The notes beneath the pieces were generated by a model that did not search any database, was not told the DNA's origin, and saw only the letters and a list, made by a program, of their open reading frames with translations. From positions 1 through 36,379 of IMG/VR virus record IMGVR_UViG_3300047496_000071: a stretch of DNA of 36,379 nucleotides, one strand, 5' to 3'. Position numbers and translations under genes: made by a program. Source of the stretch: a virus. Positions 8,109-15,374 of the stretch are shown one piece after another (positions within the stretch are counted from its first letter, which is position 1; each line of letters starts with the position of its first letter).

Positions 8109-8958
8109 CGGTCAGTTTCTCGGTGACGTTTACGTCCATCTTGAGCTTTTGCGCATATTCAGGCAGTTTTGCCGTCAAAACTCGGTCGAGAAGCCGGCTG
8201 TCGCCGTTTTTTGCCTTCCGAATCGCGTGCTCATCCAAAATTCTGTTCGCCAAGGGCTCGGCGTCGGCCAAAGTAGCCGCAAATTCGCCGTTATTCTGCA
8301 CCTCAAGCTGAAAATGGTAGTTGCTGACTTGGATCGCGTCGCGCGCAAGCCCCAAATCGCCGGTATCGATGAACACGCGGATCAAAATCGCGCGTTTTTC
8401 GTCGTCCCAGTCAAAATTTTCCTCGAGTCGCAGCGTGTGCGACATGCCCAACTGCCCTTCAAGCGCATTTACCGCCTCGCGGAACACCTGAGAATACGAC
8501 AGCCTTGCGCGAAACACCGCGCCGTCGGTCCCGACGTCATGCGCGGCTGCGTCAAAATCCTTGGTGCGCGCGTAAGCGACCAGAAAACGCTTCTCTTGGT
8601 CACTAGGCTCAAGAGGACGAGGCGGCACCACCACCGGGCTTGCACTGGAGCCCGTAGATCGTTCCGAGTACGGGCGCGGGCGATTGGTGTACTCGGCAAC
8701 GCCCTTGCCCCCTATCGCCGCTAGGTTGTCTTTCACGCGCCTACAATCAACGCAGAACCGCGGGTTTGACACATACCGCGGTGCCTTGTGCCCGTGGGAA
8801 CATACGTCGCCCACGTAGAACCATTTCCAGCCGCGCGTCTTGGCCTCGTCCATAGGGACGAACCGCGTCGGCAGATAGTTGTAGAGGTCAGGTTTGCCGT
8901 CTTTGCTGAGCGGCGCTATCAGCGCCAGCTCTTTTTCGTTTAGCTCCGGATACGTCAC
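7915..8958 (-). CDS. Putative terminase small subunit with N-terminal Cys/His motif
   Basis: 347 residues, GTG start overlapping the upstream stop as GTGA. Residues ~45-75 contain a GDVCSHGHKAPRYV...FCVDC pattern, a small zinc-binding module seen in several phage proteins. Residues ~115-290 are helical, with a segment (KRFLVAYARTKDFDAAAHDVG) that reads like the DNA-binding head of small terminases, followed by an oligomerisation-type helical region. The tail is acidic. Position directly before the large subunit supports TerS, which recognises the packaging site. The 3' end overlaps the large-subunit ORF by 194 nt. No diagnostic family motif was identified, so the call rests on context and fold pattern. 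Confidence 0.6.
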   Translation of the reverse strand: MTYPELNEKELALIAPLSKDGKPDLYNYLPTRFVPMDEAKTRGWKWFYVGDVCSHGHKAPRYVSNPRFCVDCRRVKDNLAAIGGKGVAEYTNRPRPYSERSTGSSASPVVVPPRPLEPSDQEKRFLVAYARTKDFDAAAHDVGTDGAVFRARLSYSQVFREAVNALEGQLGMSHTLRLEENFDWDDEKRAILIRVFIDTGDLGLARDAIQVSNYHFQLEVQNNGEFAATLADAEPLANRILDEHAIRKAKNGDSRLLDRVLTAKLPEYAQKLKMDVNVTEKLTDDQLNARFGQVLKQLTALGGEKHLLPRAVDAEFSELGPADEAQDAGDDSGESSAPVAASNLDLL

Positions 8959-9449
8959 GCGCGGGCCCAGCTCTCCGCTCCGCTCATGAAATGCCCGTTA
9001 CGGTCGTATCCCGCTGGCTGTTGCCACATCAACGCATCGCTCAACGATTCGTCCGGATCAATGCTCATGATGCCGTTCTGCCAAACCATCAGCAAATCGC
9101 CGACATCCGGCAACCCGATCGAAACCAAGTCTTCTTCGCGCACGATAAAGACGTTGCGCGGTGAGAACTCGACGACGTCGCCAACGGCCACCTTCATCGG
9201 CAGAATCGTGCCGGTCTCGGCGCCGTCTTCGAACTCCATAGCCCGGCCAAAGTGGCCTTCCATCTGGTTGAACCGCACCTTACGCCGCTGGCGCCGGCCG
9301 TACCCGACCGCGACCACGACGCCCTTCTGAATCTGAATCCCGGGCGTCAGCAACACGGGGTGGACGTAGGGCAACGGCTTTACCAGCACTCGATCGCGCA
9401 GCACGCGGATCTTTTGCCCGACATCTTCCAGCTCCGGTGACAGGATCAT
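8955..9449 (-). CDS. GroES-like co-chaperonin, long form
   Basis: 164 residues. IRVLRDRVLVKPLP at residues ~14-27 is the typical first strand of Cpn10 proteins. It is followed by KGVVVAVGYG and VAVGDVVEFSPRN, which match the G-x-V and VGD-V-x-F elements. The C-terminal third (FIVREEDLVSIG, then a ~45-residue extension) goes beyond a standard 97-residue GroES. It may adapt host GroEL for folding the coat protein, as gp31 does in T4. It overlaps both neighbours by 4 nt (ATGA and GTGA). The ~45 residues inserted between the two GroES-like strands include a basic RRQRRK patch, so a diverged or mobile-loop variant is likely. Confidence 0.75.
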   Translation of the reverse strand: MILSPELEDVGQKIRVLRDRVLVKPLPYVHPVLLTPGIQIQKGVVVAVGYGRRQRRKVRFNQMEGHFGRAMEFEDGAETGTILPMKVAVGDVVEFSPRNVFIVREEDLVSIGLPDVGDLLMVWQNGIMSIDPDESLSDALMWQQPAGYDRNGHFMSGAESWARA

Positions 9450-9703
9450 GATCCGATCACCGCATCGACGTCGCTGTCTCGCATGATGCGTATGCTGACG
9501 CCCTTGTACTGCGTCTCCATCCCCGTCGCCGCGCCGAACAGCACGGTGTCGCCGACCTTCGTCTCGCGCGCATCGGGGCCGGTCGCCACCACCTGGCCGC
9601 GGAGATTACGCTGCCAATCTGGCAGTAGGATCTTGCCGCGCGGCGCGACCTCCGGCTCGACGGCAATCATCTCGCCGAGGAGTCGCTGCGTAAAATTCAC
9701 CAT
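9446..9703 (-). CDS. GroES-like co-chaperonin, short form
   Basis: 85 residues spanning nearly a full Cpn10 fold: LLGEMIAVEPEVAPRGKILLPD as first strand and mobile-loop region, GQVVATGPDARETKVGDTVLFG as the core, and IRIMRDSDVDAVI as the last strand. It is shorter than host GroES by about 10 residues. Start ATG has a strong AGAGGTGAG site. It forms a tandem pair with the following 164-residue GroES-like gene (4-nt overlap), so the two may form a mixed ring or serve different substrates. Function is inferred from fold pattern only. Confidence 0.78.
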   Translation of the reverse strand: MVNFTQRLLGEMIAVEPEVAPRGKILLPDWQRNLRGQVVATGPDARETKVGDTVLFGAATGMETQYKGVSIRIMRDSDVDAVIGS

Positions 9704-9730
9704 CGAGTCTCACCTCTGGTTACTGAAAAA

Positions 9731-10123
9731 CTACAGGCCGTTCGGCGTCTGGATTGCGCAAAGCTCGATTACGACCACGCCGGTACCGGTGAACGACGCG
9801 TTGGTCACGCTGTCAATGGCCTGAAAATTGAAACTGAACTGGCAAAGCTGCGACCCTTCATAGGGGTACGTCATCACCATTTGCGAGCCTGGAATTTGCA
9901 ACGTCAGGCTCGCGGAGCTAGGCACGCTGGTCGACGACGCAATCATGCTCACGTCGTTTGTCAGGTCGTCCATTTGCCAGGTGAACGCGGTCGGCGTCAC
10001 CGGCGTTGAGGTGTGGTCGACAAACTCAAGGTCTAGGAATGCGTCACTGCCTGCGTACAGCTTGTAGTTCGCGTACGGAAGTATCGGCTGACCTTGTAGA
10101 CCTCGATTACCGATGATCCCCAT
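9731..10123 (-). CDS. Putative virion protein, beta-rich
   Basis: 130 residues, MGIIGNRGLQGQPI start, rich in Thr, Ser, Val and aromatic residues and with no charged clusters. Alternating hydrophobic stretches (SLTLQIPGSQMVMTYPYEG, GTGVVVIELC) suggest a beta-sandwich. Several phage small tail or capsid-decoration proteins have this look, but no family is recognised. Located between a basic protein gene and the GroES-like pair in the late operon. Confidence 0.7.
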   Translation of the reverse strand: MGIIGNRGLQGQPILPYANYKLYAGSDAFLDLEFVDHTSTPVTPTAFTWQMDDLTNDVSMIASSTSVPSSASLTLQIPGSQMVMTYPYEGSQLCQFSFNFQAIDSVTNASFTGTGVVVIELCAIQTPNGL

Positions 10124-10203
10124 CAGTTACGCTGCCAGGCCATGTTCGGTCGCACCTGAATGCAAATGCACTGCCCTTGTCGAACCTGGGTGCAAATTAC
10201 CAC
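10123..10203 (-). CDS. Possible 26-residue peptide
   Basis: GTG-started frame with AAGGG 5 nt upstream. It overlaps the previous gene's stop and ends as TGATG with the next start. The product has an internal repeat (ICTQVRQGQC, then ICIQVR). It fills the only gap between two late genes. No homolog recognised; tight coupling is the only support. Confidence 0.28.
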   Translation of the reverse strand: MVICTQVRQGQCICIQVRPNMAWQRN

Positions 10204-10604
10204 ATGCCCTTCATTGCCTTCTTCGGCGGCGCTTTCTCACCCGTGGTTCCCTTGAACTGTCGCGGCGATTTGCTCATGAGCACATGGTTGGCTCGAGCGT
10301 GAATGTTCTCGTGCTGCTTCGAAGTCATGCGACCTTCGACCCAGTCCTGTGTGGCGCGCACCTTGGCGTCGCGTGCATGATCGTGCGTGCGCTCGATCGG
10401 CGTCGGCACGTCGGCCGAGGCCAGTTCGCCGTGCTGCTGATTCGGCTCCGTGACCGACTTCTCCGCCTTCGTGGTCTTAGTAACCATCGTGCCGGTCTTC
10501 TTCGACACCTTGGTCTTGGGTTTCTCTGCCCGCTTCTTATCCTGTCCCGGCGGCGTCTCGGAAGCGAACAGCGGGCCGATAATTGCGCCTAGTGAAGTTG
10601 TCAT
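10197..10604 (-). CDS. Hypothetical basic protein
   Basis: 135 residues, highly Lys/Arg/Thr-rich, probably disordered. A KKRAEKPKTKVSKKTG stretch lies near the N-terminus, and a KAPPKKAMKGMW tail follows a helical segment with HARDAKVRATQDW. Such basic proteins in late operons often ride with DNA in the capsid or act in assembly, but no family is recognised. The start ATG at 10604 comes 1 nt before the upstream stop at 10606. Confidence 0.65.
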   Translation of the reverse strand: MTTSLGAIIGPLFASETPPGQDKKRAEKPKTKVSKKTGTMVTKTTKAEKSVTEPNQQHGELASADVPTPIERTHDHARDAKVRATQDWVEGRMTSKQHENIHARANHVLMSKSPRQFKGTTGEKAPPKKAMKGMW

Positions 10605-10605
10605 G

Positions 10606-11031
10606 TCATCCTACCTTTGGGGTTGTCGGCACCTGATACGCCGGAGTCGCCAAGCTGAGCGGAATGTTGCCATTCGACAGCGCAGCCATTACCGATTGAT
10701 TTGCCGCGTACACCGCATTCGCGGGTTGCACGGCGTCCGAGAGATTCTGCCCAAGGGGTGGCAGCGCGTTCACCGCGGTGATGCCGCCACCGCCCGTTCC
10801 CCATTGATCGTATCCGTTGCCGCCGAGCGGCACGGTGCCGGCCGACAGCACTACGATGACGGCCCCGCCTGCGGGCAGCGTGGCCGCCGCTACCGGGTTC
10901 TGGCTGATGACCAGACCCGACGCTACCGTACTGCTGTAGGTCTGCTGTAGCGTCGTCTGAAGGCCCGCGCTGACCATTGCCGCAAGGGCTGCGGTCAGCG
11001 TCAAGCCGACGACGCTCGGCACCGTCGCCAT
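10606..11031 (-). CDS. PASTA-domain virion-associated protein
   Basis: 141 residues. Residues 4-67 form one complete PASTA domain: VPSVVGLTLTAALAAMVSAGL, then GLVISQNPVAAATLPAGGAVIVVLSAG. PASTA domains bind peptidoglycan-like ligands in bacterial kinases and PBPs, and occur singly in some phage virion proteins. The rest is Gly- and Ala-rich with NGYDQWGTGGGG, probably a flexible linker. It starts with TAATG coupling to the stop of the upstream gene. A role in cell-wall contact by the tail is an inference. There is no signal peptide and no membrane segment. Confidence 0.75.
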   Translation of the reverse strand: MATVPSVVGLTLTAALAAMVSAGLQTTLQQTYSSTVASGLVISQNPVAAATLPAGGAVIVVLSAGTVPLGGNGYDQWGTGGGGITAVNALPPLGQNLSDAVQPANAVYAANQSVMAALSNGNIPLSLATPAYQVPTTPKVG

Positions 11032-11531
11032 TAGTTGGTGCCGGAGCCGATGCTGGTGAACGTGAACGGGCCACTACGCCCGCCTATCGTCACCGCATAA
11101 TCTCGGTACGCGCCGACCGCAATCGTGCTCGCGCCAACGATCGACTGGTTCGTGTTCGCGGTCAGCGTGATCGCGCCCAGCGACGTGTTATTGTTCGCGA
11201 TGCGCAGAATATAGGAAATGTTCACCCAAACCGCGAGCCCCGGCGGCGGGATGCGCGCGAGGCCCCCCGTGCTGCCGCCGGCAAAATACCCCTGGGCGGT
11301 AATTTCCTGCAATGTGCAGTTCTGCAATCGGGAGATCAAATTCTGCCAAGTGTCGAACGTCAGCGCTTGCGCGGTCGTCTGCCCACTGAACGACGCCACT
11401 GTCACTTGGCCGCCGGCCAAGTTGGCGGCCGGAATGGTGCCGCCATTTTGCGTTGAGGTGCTGACGTACACCTCAGTCAACAACGCAATGTTGTTGTAAA
11501 TCGTGTCCGTCAACGAACCAAGGAATGTCAT
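11031..11531 (-). CDS. Putative virion protein, paralog of the protein at 13933-14412
   Basis: 166 residues from the ATG at 11531, chosen because GAGG lies 5 nt upstream and the start overlaps the preceding stop as ATGA. A start 36 nt further upstream is possible but unsupported. The opening MTFLGSLTDTIYNNIALL and the internal TIPAANLAGGQ match the layout of the product of 13933-14412 (MTTLGVFRDDFYNSMAAL, TIPAASMAGAQ). Both share a final beta-rich segment with Thr, Ile and Gly. A duplicated tail or head-fibre component is likely. No family name recognised. Confidence 0.72.
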   Translation of the reverse strand: MTFLGSLTDTIYNNIALLTEVYVSTSTQNGGTIPAANLAGGQVTVASFSGQTTAQALTFDTWQNLISRLQNCTLQEITAQGYFAGGSTGGLARIPPPGLAVWVNISYILRIANNNTSLGAITLTANTNQSIVGASTIAVGAYRDYAVTIGGRSGPFTFTSIGSGTN

Positions 11532-11719
11532 GCGAACCTCGCGAAAAGGGCTTTGAACCGTTCCCAAAGACCCGGTACACGCGGTACCGGGATCGTGTGA
11601 GGTTCGTGCGTAGCGGCGACGTACGGCTCAAGCGTACCGTCGACCTTGAACGGCGCCTCGCCGTCCCATTCCACGAAGTTCACGACCTTGCCGTCGATGA
11701 TGTGCGCGTACTTTGCCAT
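11528..11719 (-). CDS. Small tail-associated hypothetical protein
   Basis: 63 residues, MAKYAHIIDGKVVNFVEWDG. This opening resembles small proteins encoded beside phage tail-fibre genes, and the gene lies just downstream of a glycine-rich tail protein gene. The C-terminus is amphipathic (WERFKALFARFA). Stop overlaps the next start as ATGA. Function unknown. Confidence 0.68.
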   Translation of the reverse strand: MAKYAHIIDGKVVNFVEWDGEAPFKVDGTLEPYVAATHEPHTIPVPRVPGLWERFKALFARFA

Positions 11720-11720
11720 G

Positions 11721-12818
11721 CTAGAAGTAAGTGATCACAACAACCAAACCACCACCGCCTGCGCCGCCCGCGCCGGCCGCCCCCGTGGTCAGCGCACTGC
11801 CGCCGCCACCGCCCCCGCCGCCTTGATAGCCTGCACCGCCCGCACCTCCGGTGAATGTCGAGATGGCGGAGCCGCCGCCAGAGCCGCTATTGCCCGCGCC
11901 AAAAATCCCCGCCAGCGTTGTTGCGGTAGAGCCGTTTAACCCACTGCCCCCGTTACCCGAAGAACCGGCTGCGCCGCCTGCAAGACTTGACCCAGAGCCG
12001 ATTATTTGAGCGGAGCCGCCAGCAGTGGTTGTGGCCGTTCCTGAGACGCCGCCGCCTGAGCCGCCACCTGAACCGCCAATAAAAAGCACGCCCGCAGTTC
12101 CAGATTGCCCAGCAGCTCCACTTGGGCCACCCGATCCACCCGCCCCACCGCCGCCCGTACCCGTTATACCGCCAGTAGTAGTGCCTCCAGCGCCACCCCC
12201 AGATGCGCCACCAGATCCCGCCGTGCCGCTGGTTCCAGCGTTTCCCGCAGATCGGGTTCCGCCGCCGCCGCCTCCACCAGAGTTGGCTGCACTTTGACCA
12301 GCCGCACCACCGCCCCCGCCAAAAGCGGTAAGAAATGACCCACCAAAAGAAGAATTACCACCGGCACCGCCAGCGCCGTTGGCCGCTCCTGCGGTCCCCG
12401 CAGCGCCGACGGTAACCGTCTGCGGGGACGTGACTGCAGACGCCGGAAAAATGGCGCGCCAAAAACCACCACCGCCACCACCGCCGCCGCCTGAGTTCGC
12501 GGTCAGGCTTGCCGTTGTGGTCCCGCCACCGCCGCCGCCGCCCGCGCCAATCACAATGACATCGACGGCTTTGTAGCCGCTCGCCGCTGCGGTCCAAGTG
12601 CCCGACGTCGTGAACACCTGCACATCGATCGAGGTGCTGTTGCCGATGACGCCATCGCCAAGCATGGTGCGCACCTGGGAAACGGTCAGGTCTTGCTCGT
12701 TTGCGGTTGAGCCGGTGTTATTGCCCTTGAGCGTGTTGGCGGGGGCCTGCGCCAGCATCGCGTTCGTGACGCTGTTGTTTGCCGGGGTACTGCTACCCTC
12801 AGCGAACCGCATCGACAT
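11721..12818 (-). CDS. Glycine-rich tail fibre or tip adhesin
   Basis: 365 residues. Residues ~1-55 are a linker-like region, and 65-90 form the entry strand VQVFTTSGTWTA...VIVIGAGG. From ~90 to the end are repeated runs of Gly (up to nine) separated by short Ser, Thr and Ala turns, closing with GGGLVVVITYF. This is the polyglycine-sandwich architecture of phage receptor-binding tips, such as the gp38 adhesins of T-even phages. The Gly runs form the surface lattice and the loops between them specify the receptor. The start has an AAGGGG site. The Gly codons give a dense GGC/GGN repeat, so recombination between related phages is likely here. Confidence 0.75.
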   Translation of the reverse strand: MSMRFAEGSSTPANNSVTNAMLAQAPANTLKGNNTGSTANEQDLTVSQVRTMLGDGVIGNSTSIDVQVFTTSGTWTAAASGYKAVDVIVIGAGGGGGGGTTTASLTANSGGGGGGGGGFWRAIFPASAVTSPQTVTVGAAGTAGAANGAGGAGGNSSFGGSFLTAFGGGGGAAGQSAANSGGGGGGGTRSAGNAGTSGTAGSGGASGGGAGGTTTGGITGTGGGGAGGSGGPSGAAGQSGTAGVLFIGGSGGGSGGGVSGTATTTAGGSAQIIGSGSSLAGGAAGSSGNGGSGLNGSTATTLAGIFGAGNSGSGGGSAISTFTGGAGGAGYQGGGGGGGGSALTTGAAGAGGAGGGGLVVVITYF

Positions 12819-12821
12819 GAA

Positions 12822-13136
12822 TCAAGCCCCTTGGCCGGGCGTGAACTCGAAAGCGGAAGCTGTGTTGCCGATCACCCAAGATCCGGCCGGCAGTTCAAAG
12901 GTTTCGACGCTGGTCGGCAGCATACCGATCGTGCGCGCCTGCGGCGTGCCGGCCACCGGCGCAGTGCATGTCACGGCGTTGGTCGGGCCCCAAGAAAAAT
13001 ACTGCGCGGTCGCCGCGGTGTTGCGCACGCGGTACGTGGTCGCGCCGCCCGGATCGCCCACGACGCTCAACTGCACCGCCGTCGTGGCGATGACGTACGT
13101 CGAGCCTATTGGCTTGAATACCGTGTCAATAGACAT
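12822..13136 (-). CDS. Small putative virion protein
   Basis: 104 residues, Thr-, Val- and Ala-rich, no charged clusters; predicted all-beta (YVIATTAVQLSVVGDPGG, YFSWGPTNAV). It has the appearance of small head-tail or decoration proteins near tail-fibre genes. Start coupled to the previous stop as TAATG; ends 4 nt before the glycine-rich tail gene. No family recognised. Confidence 0.68.
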   Translation of the reverse strand: MSIDTVFKPIGSTYVIATTAVQLSVVGDPGGATTYRVRNTAATAQYFSWGPTNAVTCTAPVAGTPQARTIGMLPTSVETFELPAGSWVIGNTASAFEFTPGQGA

Positions 13137-13483
13137 TACTTGTAGCTCGCTCGCTTACCCTTAACCCACTCGTCGATGGCCGAGCCCGCGTCACCGTTGT
13201 TGTTCTTCGCGCCCACGGTCTTGAACGACTGGCCCTCGCCGTTGCGCGTCCGGTACGGCTCCACGACCTTGTCGCGTGGCAAGCCGATGCCCGGCCGCAT
13301 GCCTTTGGTCGACCGCTTCGCGACGTCGCGCGTCTCGCTGTCACCACCGCCGTCCGAAGCTGACGGCGTATTGATGACCGGCGCTGTTCCCTTGCGCTTC
13401 ATCCCCTTGACCTTTTCAACCGGCTTGGCGGAAATGGTCGACTTGACCTTACCTTTTGCCCCGGCGTCGCCAATCATTCCCAT
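13136..13483 (-). CDS. Hypothetical basic, low-complexity protein
   Basis: 115 residues, Lys-, Gly-, Arg- and Ser-rich, mainly disordered (KVKSTISAKPVEKVKGMKRKG). It has a VVEPYRTRNGEGQ motif and a basic C-terminus. AGGA lies upstream of the ATG. It resembles the other basic proteins of this operon (10197-10604 and 13656-13910), which share Lys/Gly/Thr content but no clear alignable motif. Function unknown. Confidence 0.62.
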   Translation of the reverse strand: MGMIGDAGAKGKVKSTISAKPVEKVKGMKRKGTAPVINTPSASDGGGDSETRDVAKRSTKGMRPGIGLPRDKVVEPYRTRNGEGQSFKTVGAKNNNGDAGSAIDEWVKGKRASYK

Positions 13484-13484
13484 G

Positions 13485-13652
13485 TCAGAAGTCCTGCGGT
13501 GATGCGAGCTTAGACCGTGCGGCCCAAGCGTCCGTGGATAGTTTGCGGTCGGCGCGTTCCGCGCGATTACGCGACGCGCCCTTACGGCGCGACGCTGGCG
13601 TCGGGCCGCGCGGCAAAAGCATCTTGGCGGTCTGCTCTCGCCGCGCGGTCAC
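13485..13652 (-). CDS. Possible small Arg-rich protein
   Basis: 55 codons from GTG 13652 (GGAG upstream), or 45 from ATG 13622. It begins 4 nt after the stop of the gene at 13656-13910 and ends 2 nt before the next start, filling a gap in an otherwise continuous operon. The product is Arg/Ala/Ser-rich with RRKGASRNRAERADRK. The reading frame alone is weak evidence at this GC content. Confidence 0.38.
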   Translation of the reverse strand: MTARREQTAKMLLPRGPTPASRRKGASRNRAERADRKLSTDAWAARSKLASPQDF

Positions 13653-13655
13653 GGC

Positions 13656-13910
13656 CTACCGCTCCGTCAGTGCCCGATCGCCGTACTTGTCGCCGGAATT
13701 GCTCACGGCGGCTTTGTACATGCTGTGCGCGGCCGAGGTCAGGTCGGCCTGCACGCTGCCCGAATCGCTCTGATCCATCATATCGGCCGGGATCGTCTTC
13801 TCGGCGGTGCCCTTGCGCTCCTTGCCGTACGTGCCCTCAACGCCCGCCTGCCGGTATTTGCCGTAGGCTTCGCCGCTCATGTTCGCTTTTTCCGCTGTGC
13901 CTTTCGCCAT
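13656..13910 (-). CDS. Small hydrophilic hypothetical protein
   Basis: 84 residues from ATG 13910, selected by an AGGAGA site; a longer in-frame upstream extension is Arg/Ser-rich and antisense-like, so rejected. The sequence is hydrophilic, Gly-, Ala- and Lys-rich, with two similar GTAEK motifs (MAKGTAEKAN and RKGTAEKTIP) and YGKYR/YGKERK elements suggesting a short internal repeat. A helical SAAHSMYKAAVS lies near the end. Function unknown. Confidence 0.68.
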   Translation of the reverse strand: MAKGTAEKANMSGEAYGKYRQAGVEGTYGKERKGTAEKTIPADMMDQSDSGSVQADLTSAAHSMYKAAVSNSGDKYGDRALTER

Positions 13911-13932
13911 GTGATTCTCCTGTGAACTCGAA

Positions 13933-14412
13933 CTAGACGCCGCCGGCGCCGATGTTTTGGATCGTGACCGAAGTCGGACCCGTGACCGTGACCAAGAACC
14001 CGCGGCTGGTCTGCGCCGCAATCGTTGCGGTGCCCGTGATCGTGACGCCCGTACCGGCGACCAGCGTAATCGTGCCGCCCGCATTCGAATTGATGATGTC
14101 CAAGTAATAGGACACGTTGTACAGGTTTGGAACGCCGGGCGACACAGCGCCGGCCTGGCTCAAAAACCCAGCGGCTTGGAGCTGCGCGAGAACCGCATTC
14201 TGGAGGCGAGCCACAATGTTGGTCGCAGTGTCGGTGGTGTAGTTGACGGCGCCGCCGGGAGCGGTCGACGCGAAGTACACCTCTTGAGCGCCAGCCATCG
14301 ATGCGGCGGGAATCGTGTACGCACCCGCGGTGCCGTACGTGGTGAACTGGTTTTGCGCCAGCGCAGCCATGCTGTTGTAAAAGTCGTCTCGAAAGACGCC
14401 AAGGGTCGTCAT
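13933..14412 (-). CDS. Putative virion protein, paralog of the protein at 11031-11531
   Basis: 159 residues, MTTLGVFRDDFYNSMAALAQ start, then TIPAASMAGAQ, then a beta-rich C-terminal half with repeated Thr and Gly (TITLVAGTGVTITGT). It shares start pattern, length, the TIPAA motif and C-terminal organisation with the protein at 11031-11531. It is probably one of two related subunits of a tail or head structure. Start ATG overlaps the previous stop as ATGA, so both are co-translated. No family recognised. Confidence 0.72.
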   Translation of the reverse strand: MTTLGVFRDDFYNSMAALAQNQFTTYGTAGAYTIPAASMAGAQEVYFASTAPGGAVNYTTDTATNIVARLQNAVLAQLQAAGFLSQAGAVSPGVPNLYNVSYYLDIINSNAGGTITLVAGTGVTITGTATIAAQTSRGFLVTVTGPTSVTIQNIGAGGV

Positions 14413-14675
14413 GTAATTTGTTTCCTCTGCTTCGCATCGTCGCCGGCCCGAATCAGCTTCTCTGTGCTTCGGTACGGATCATCGGTGTCCCGGACTCCCG
14501 GAATCCACGCGGTATTCTTTGTCCAAAACTTCTCACCGGCAACGCGCGTGATGCGCGAGGTGTACACCCAGGTGCCGGCGGGAAAGCGCGGGTGGTCGAC
14601 GGCTTGCACCTGGATCGAGCGGCCCGCAACTGGGTGCGAGGCGGCGTCGACGTATGTGACCGTCGGCTTGCTCAC
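14409..14675 (-). CDS. Hypothetical protein
   Basis: 88 residues from GTG 14675, which overlaps the stop of the tiny membrane gene upstream as GTGA; a GTG at 14708 would overlap it by 37 nt and is less likely. Hydrophilic, with KPTVTYVDAASHPVAG and RDTDDPYRSTEK segments, no membrane or signal features. Likely a small head or tail-completion factor by position; no recognised family. Confidence 0.62.
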   Translation of the reverse strand: MSKPTVTYVDAASHPVAGRSIQVQAVDHPRFPAGTWVYTSRITRVAGEKFWTKNTAWIPGVRDTDDPYRSTEKLIRAGDDAKQRKQIT

Positions 14676-14758
14676 AGGTCGGTCGACTTCATCGTGCGGT
14701 AAATGCACAGCGCATACCCCGCCAAAAAGCCGGCCACAAACAGCAGTAAATTCAGCAT
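14672..14758 (-). CDS. 28-residue single-membrane-span peptide
   Basis: Residues 2-20 are hydrophobic (LNLLLFVAGFLAGYALCIY), followed by a short basic tail. It has one of the clearest ribosome sites in the operon (AGAGGAA, good spacing) and its TGA overlaps the next start. Possible holin-like or membrane-anchoring role; too short for family assignment. Confidence 0.6.
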   Translation of the reverse strand: MLNLLLFVAGFLAGYALCIYRTMKSTDL

Positions 14759-14952
14759 GCCGATTTCCTCTTGAACGTCCAGTTGTCGTCAGCCCGAATC
14801 ATGGAGTTTGGTACTGTCCAGCATTCGCCGGTTTCGGTAAACACGACCCATAGTAAATCATACTCGGGTGAATAATCCAGTAACACGTGCGCTAACGCCT
14901 TGCTTCCGTTCACTATCACCGGTATGGGTGGGTCCAGTTGAAGCATTGTCAT
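14752..14952 (-). CDS. Hypothetical protein
   Basis: 66 residues; ATG at 14952 overlaps the Endonuclease VII gene stop as ATGA (a second in-frame Met lies two codons on). Mixed composition with PPIPVIVNGSKALAHVLLDY and CWTVPNSMIRADDNW; small beta protein likely. Unknown function. Confidence 0.62.
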   Translation of the reverse strand: MTMLQLDPPIPVIVNGSKALAHVLLDYSPEYDLLWVVFTETGECWTVPNSMIRADDNWTFKRKSAC

Positions 14953-15374
14953 ACGAGTTCTTTAACCAGCTCTACGTGGCCGTGCGCGGATTCTAAATAC
15001 GCGGCCAAAGCCCGCGCTTGATTTGCATCATCCCGCACCATGCCTATGGCGTTGTTGCAGGAGTAGCACAAAATACCTCTCACCTTACCCGTCCCGTGAT
15101 GGTGATCGACAACGGTTCGCTTAGGCTTCCTGCGACAAATGGCGCAAGCGCGGTCTTGTAAGCTCCACAGCACTTCGAACTGCGCTAGCGTAATCCCGTA
15201 GCGCCCCTTCAAATGCGAATCGCGGCGCCGGGTTTTCGGGTCGCGTGTTTGGCGCGGCGGTCGCGTCTTTGCAATCCGGGCACGGCGCTCGCGCTGCCGC
15301 TTTGCCAAGGCTGCTTTACCTTTTACGGAAAAACGGTAGCGGTCGCTCGCCTCTTTTGGCGTTACCTTACCCAC
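14949..15374 (-). CDS. Recombination endonuclease VII-like Holliday junction resolvase
   Basis: 141 residues from GTG 15374. The Endo VII signature lies in the C-terminal half: YGITLAQFEVLWSLQ, ACAIC and CYSC zinc cysteines, and DHHHGTGKVRGIL with the catalytic D-H-H-H. This is the T4 gp49 type of HNH resolvase, which trims branched DNA before packaging. The N-terminus is basic. An ATG at 15449 would overlap the upstream gene by 68 nt in a frame that looks like a shadow, so GTG directly after that gene's stop is preferred, although its ribosome site is weak. It is placed among late genes, as expected for a packaging-associated resolvase. Confidence 0.82.
   Translation of the reverse strand: MGKVTPKEASDRYRFSVKGKAALAKRQRERRARIAKTRPPRQTRDPKTRRRDSHLKGRYGITLAQFEVLWSLQDRACAICRRKPKRTVVDHHHGTGKVRGILCYSCNNAIGMVRDDANQARALAAYLESAHGHVELVKELV

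Noticed and set aside
12025-12297. Pro-rich plus-strand ORF over the glycine-rich tail gene
   Set aside because: The Pro runs are the exact antisense of Gly codons; no independent evidence.
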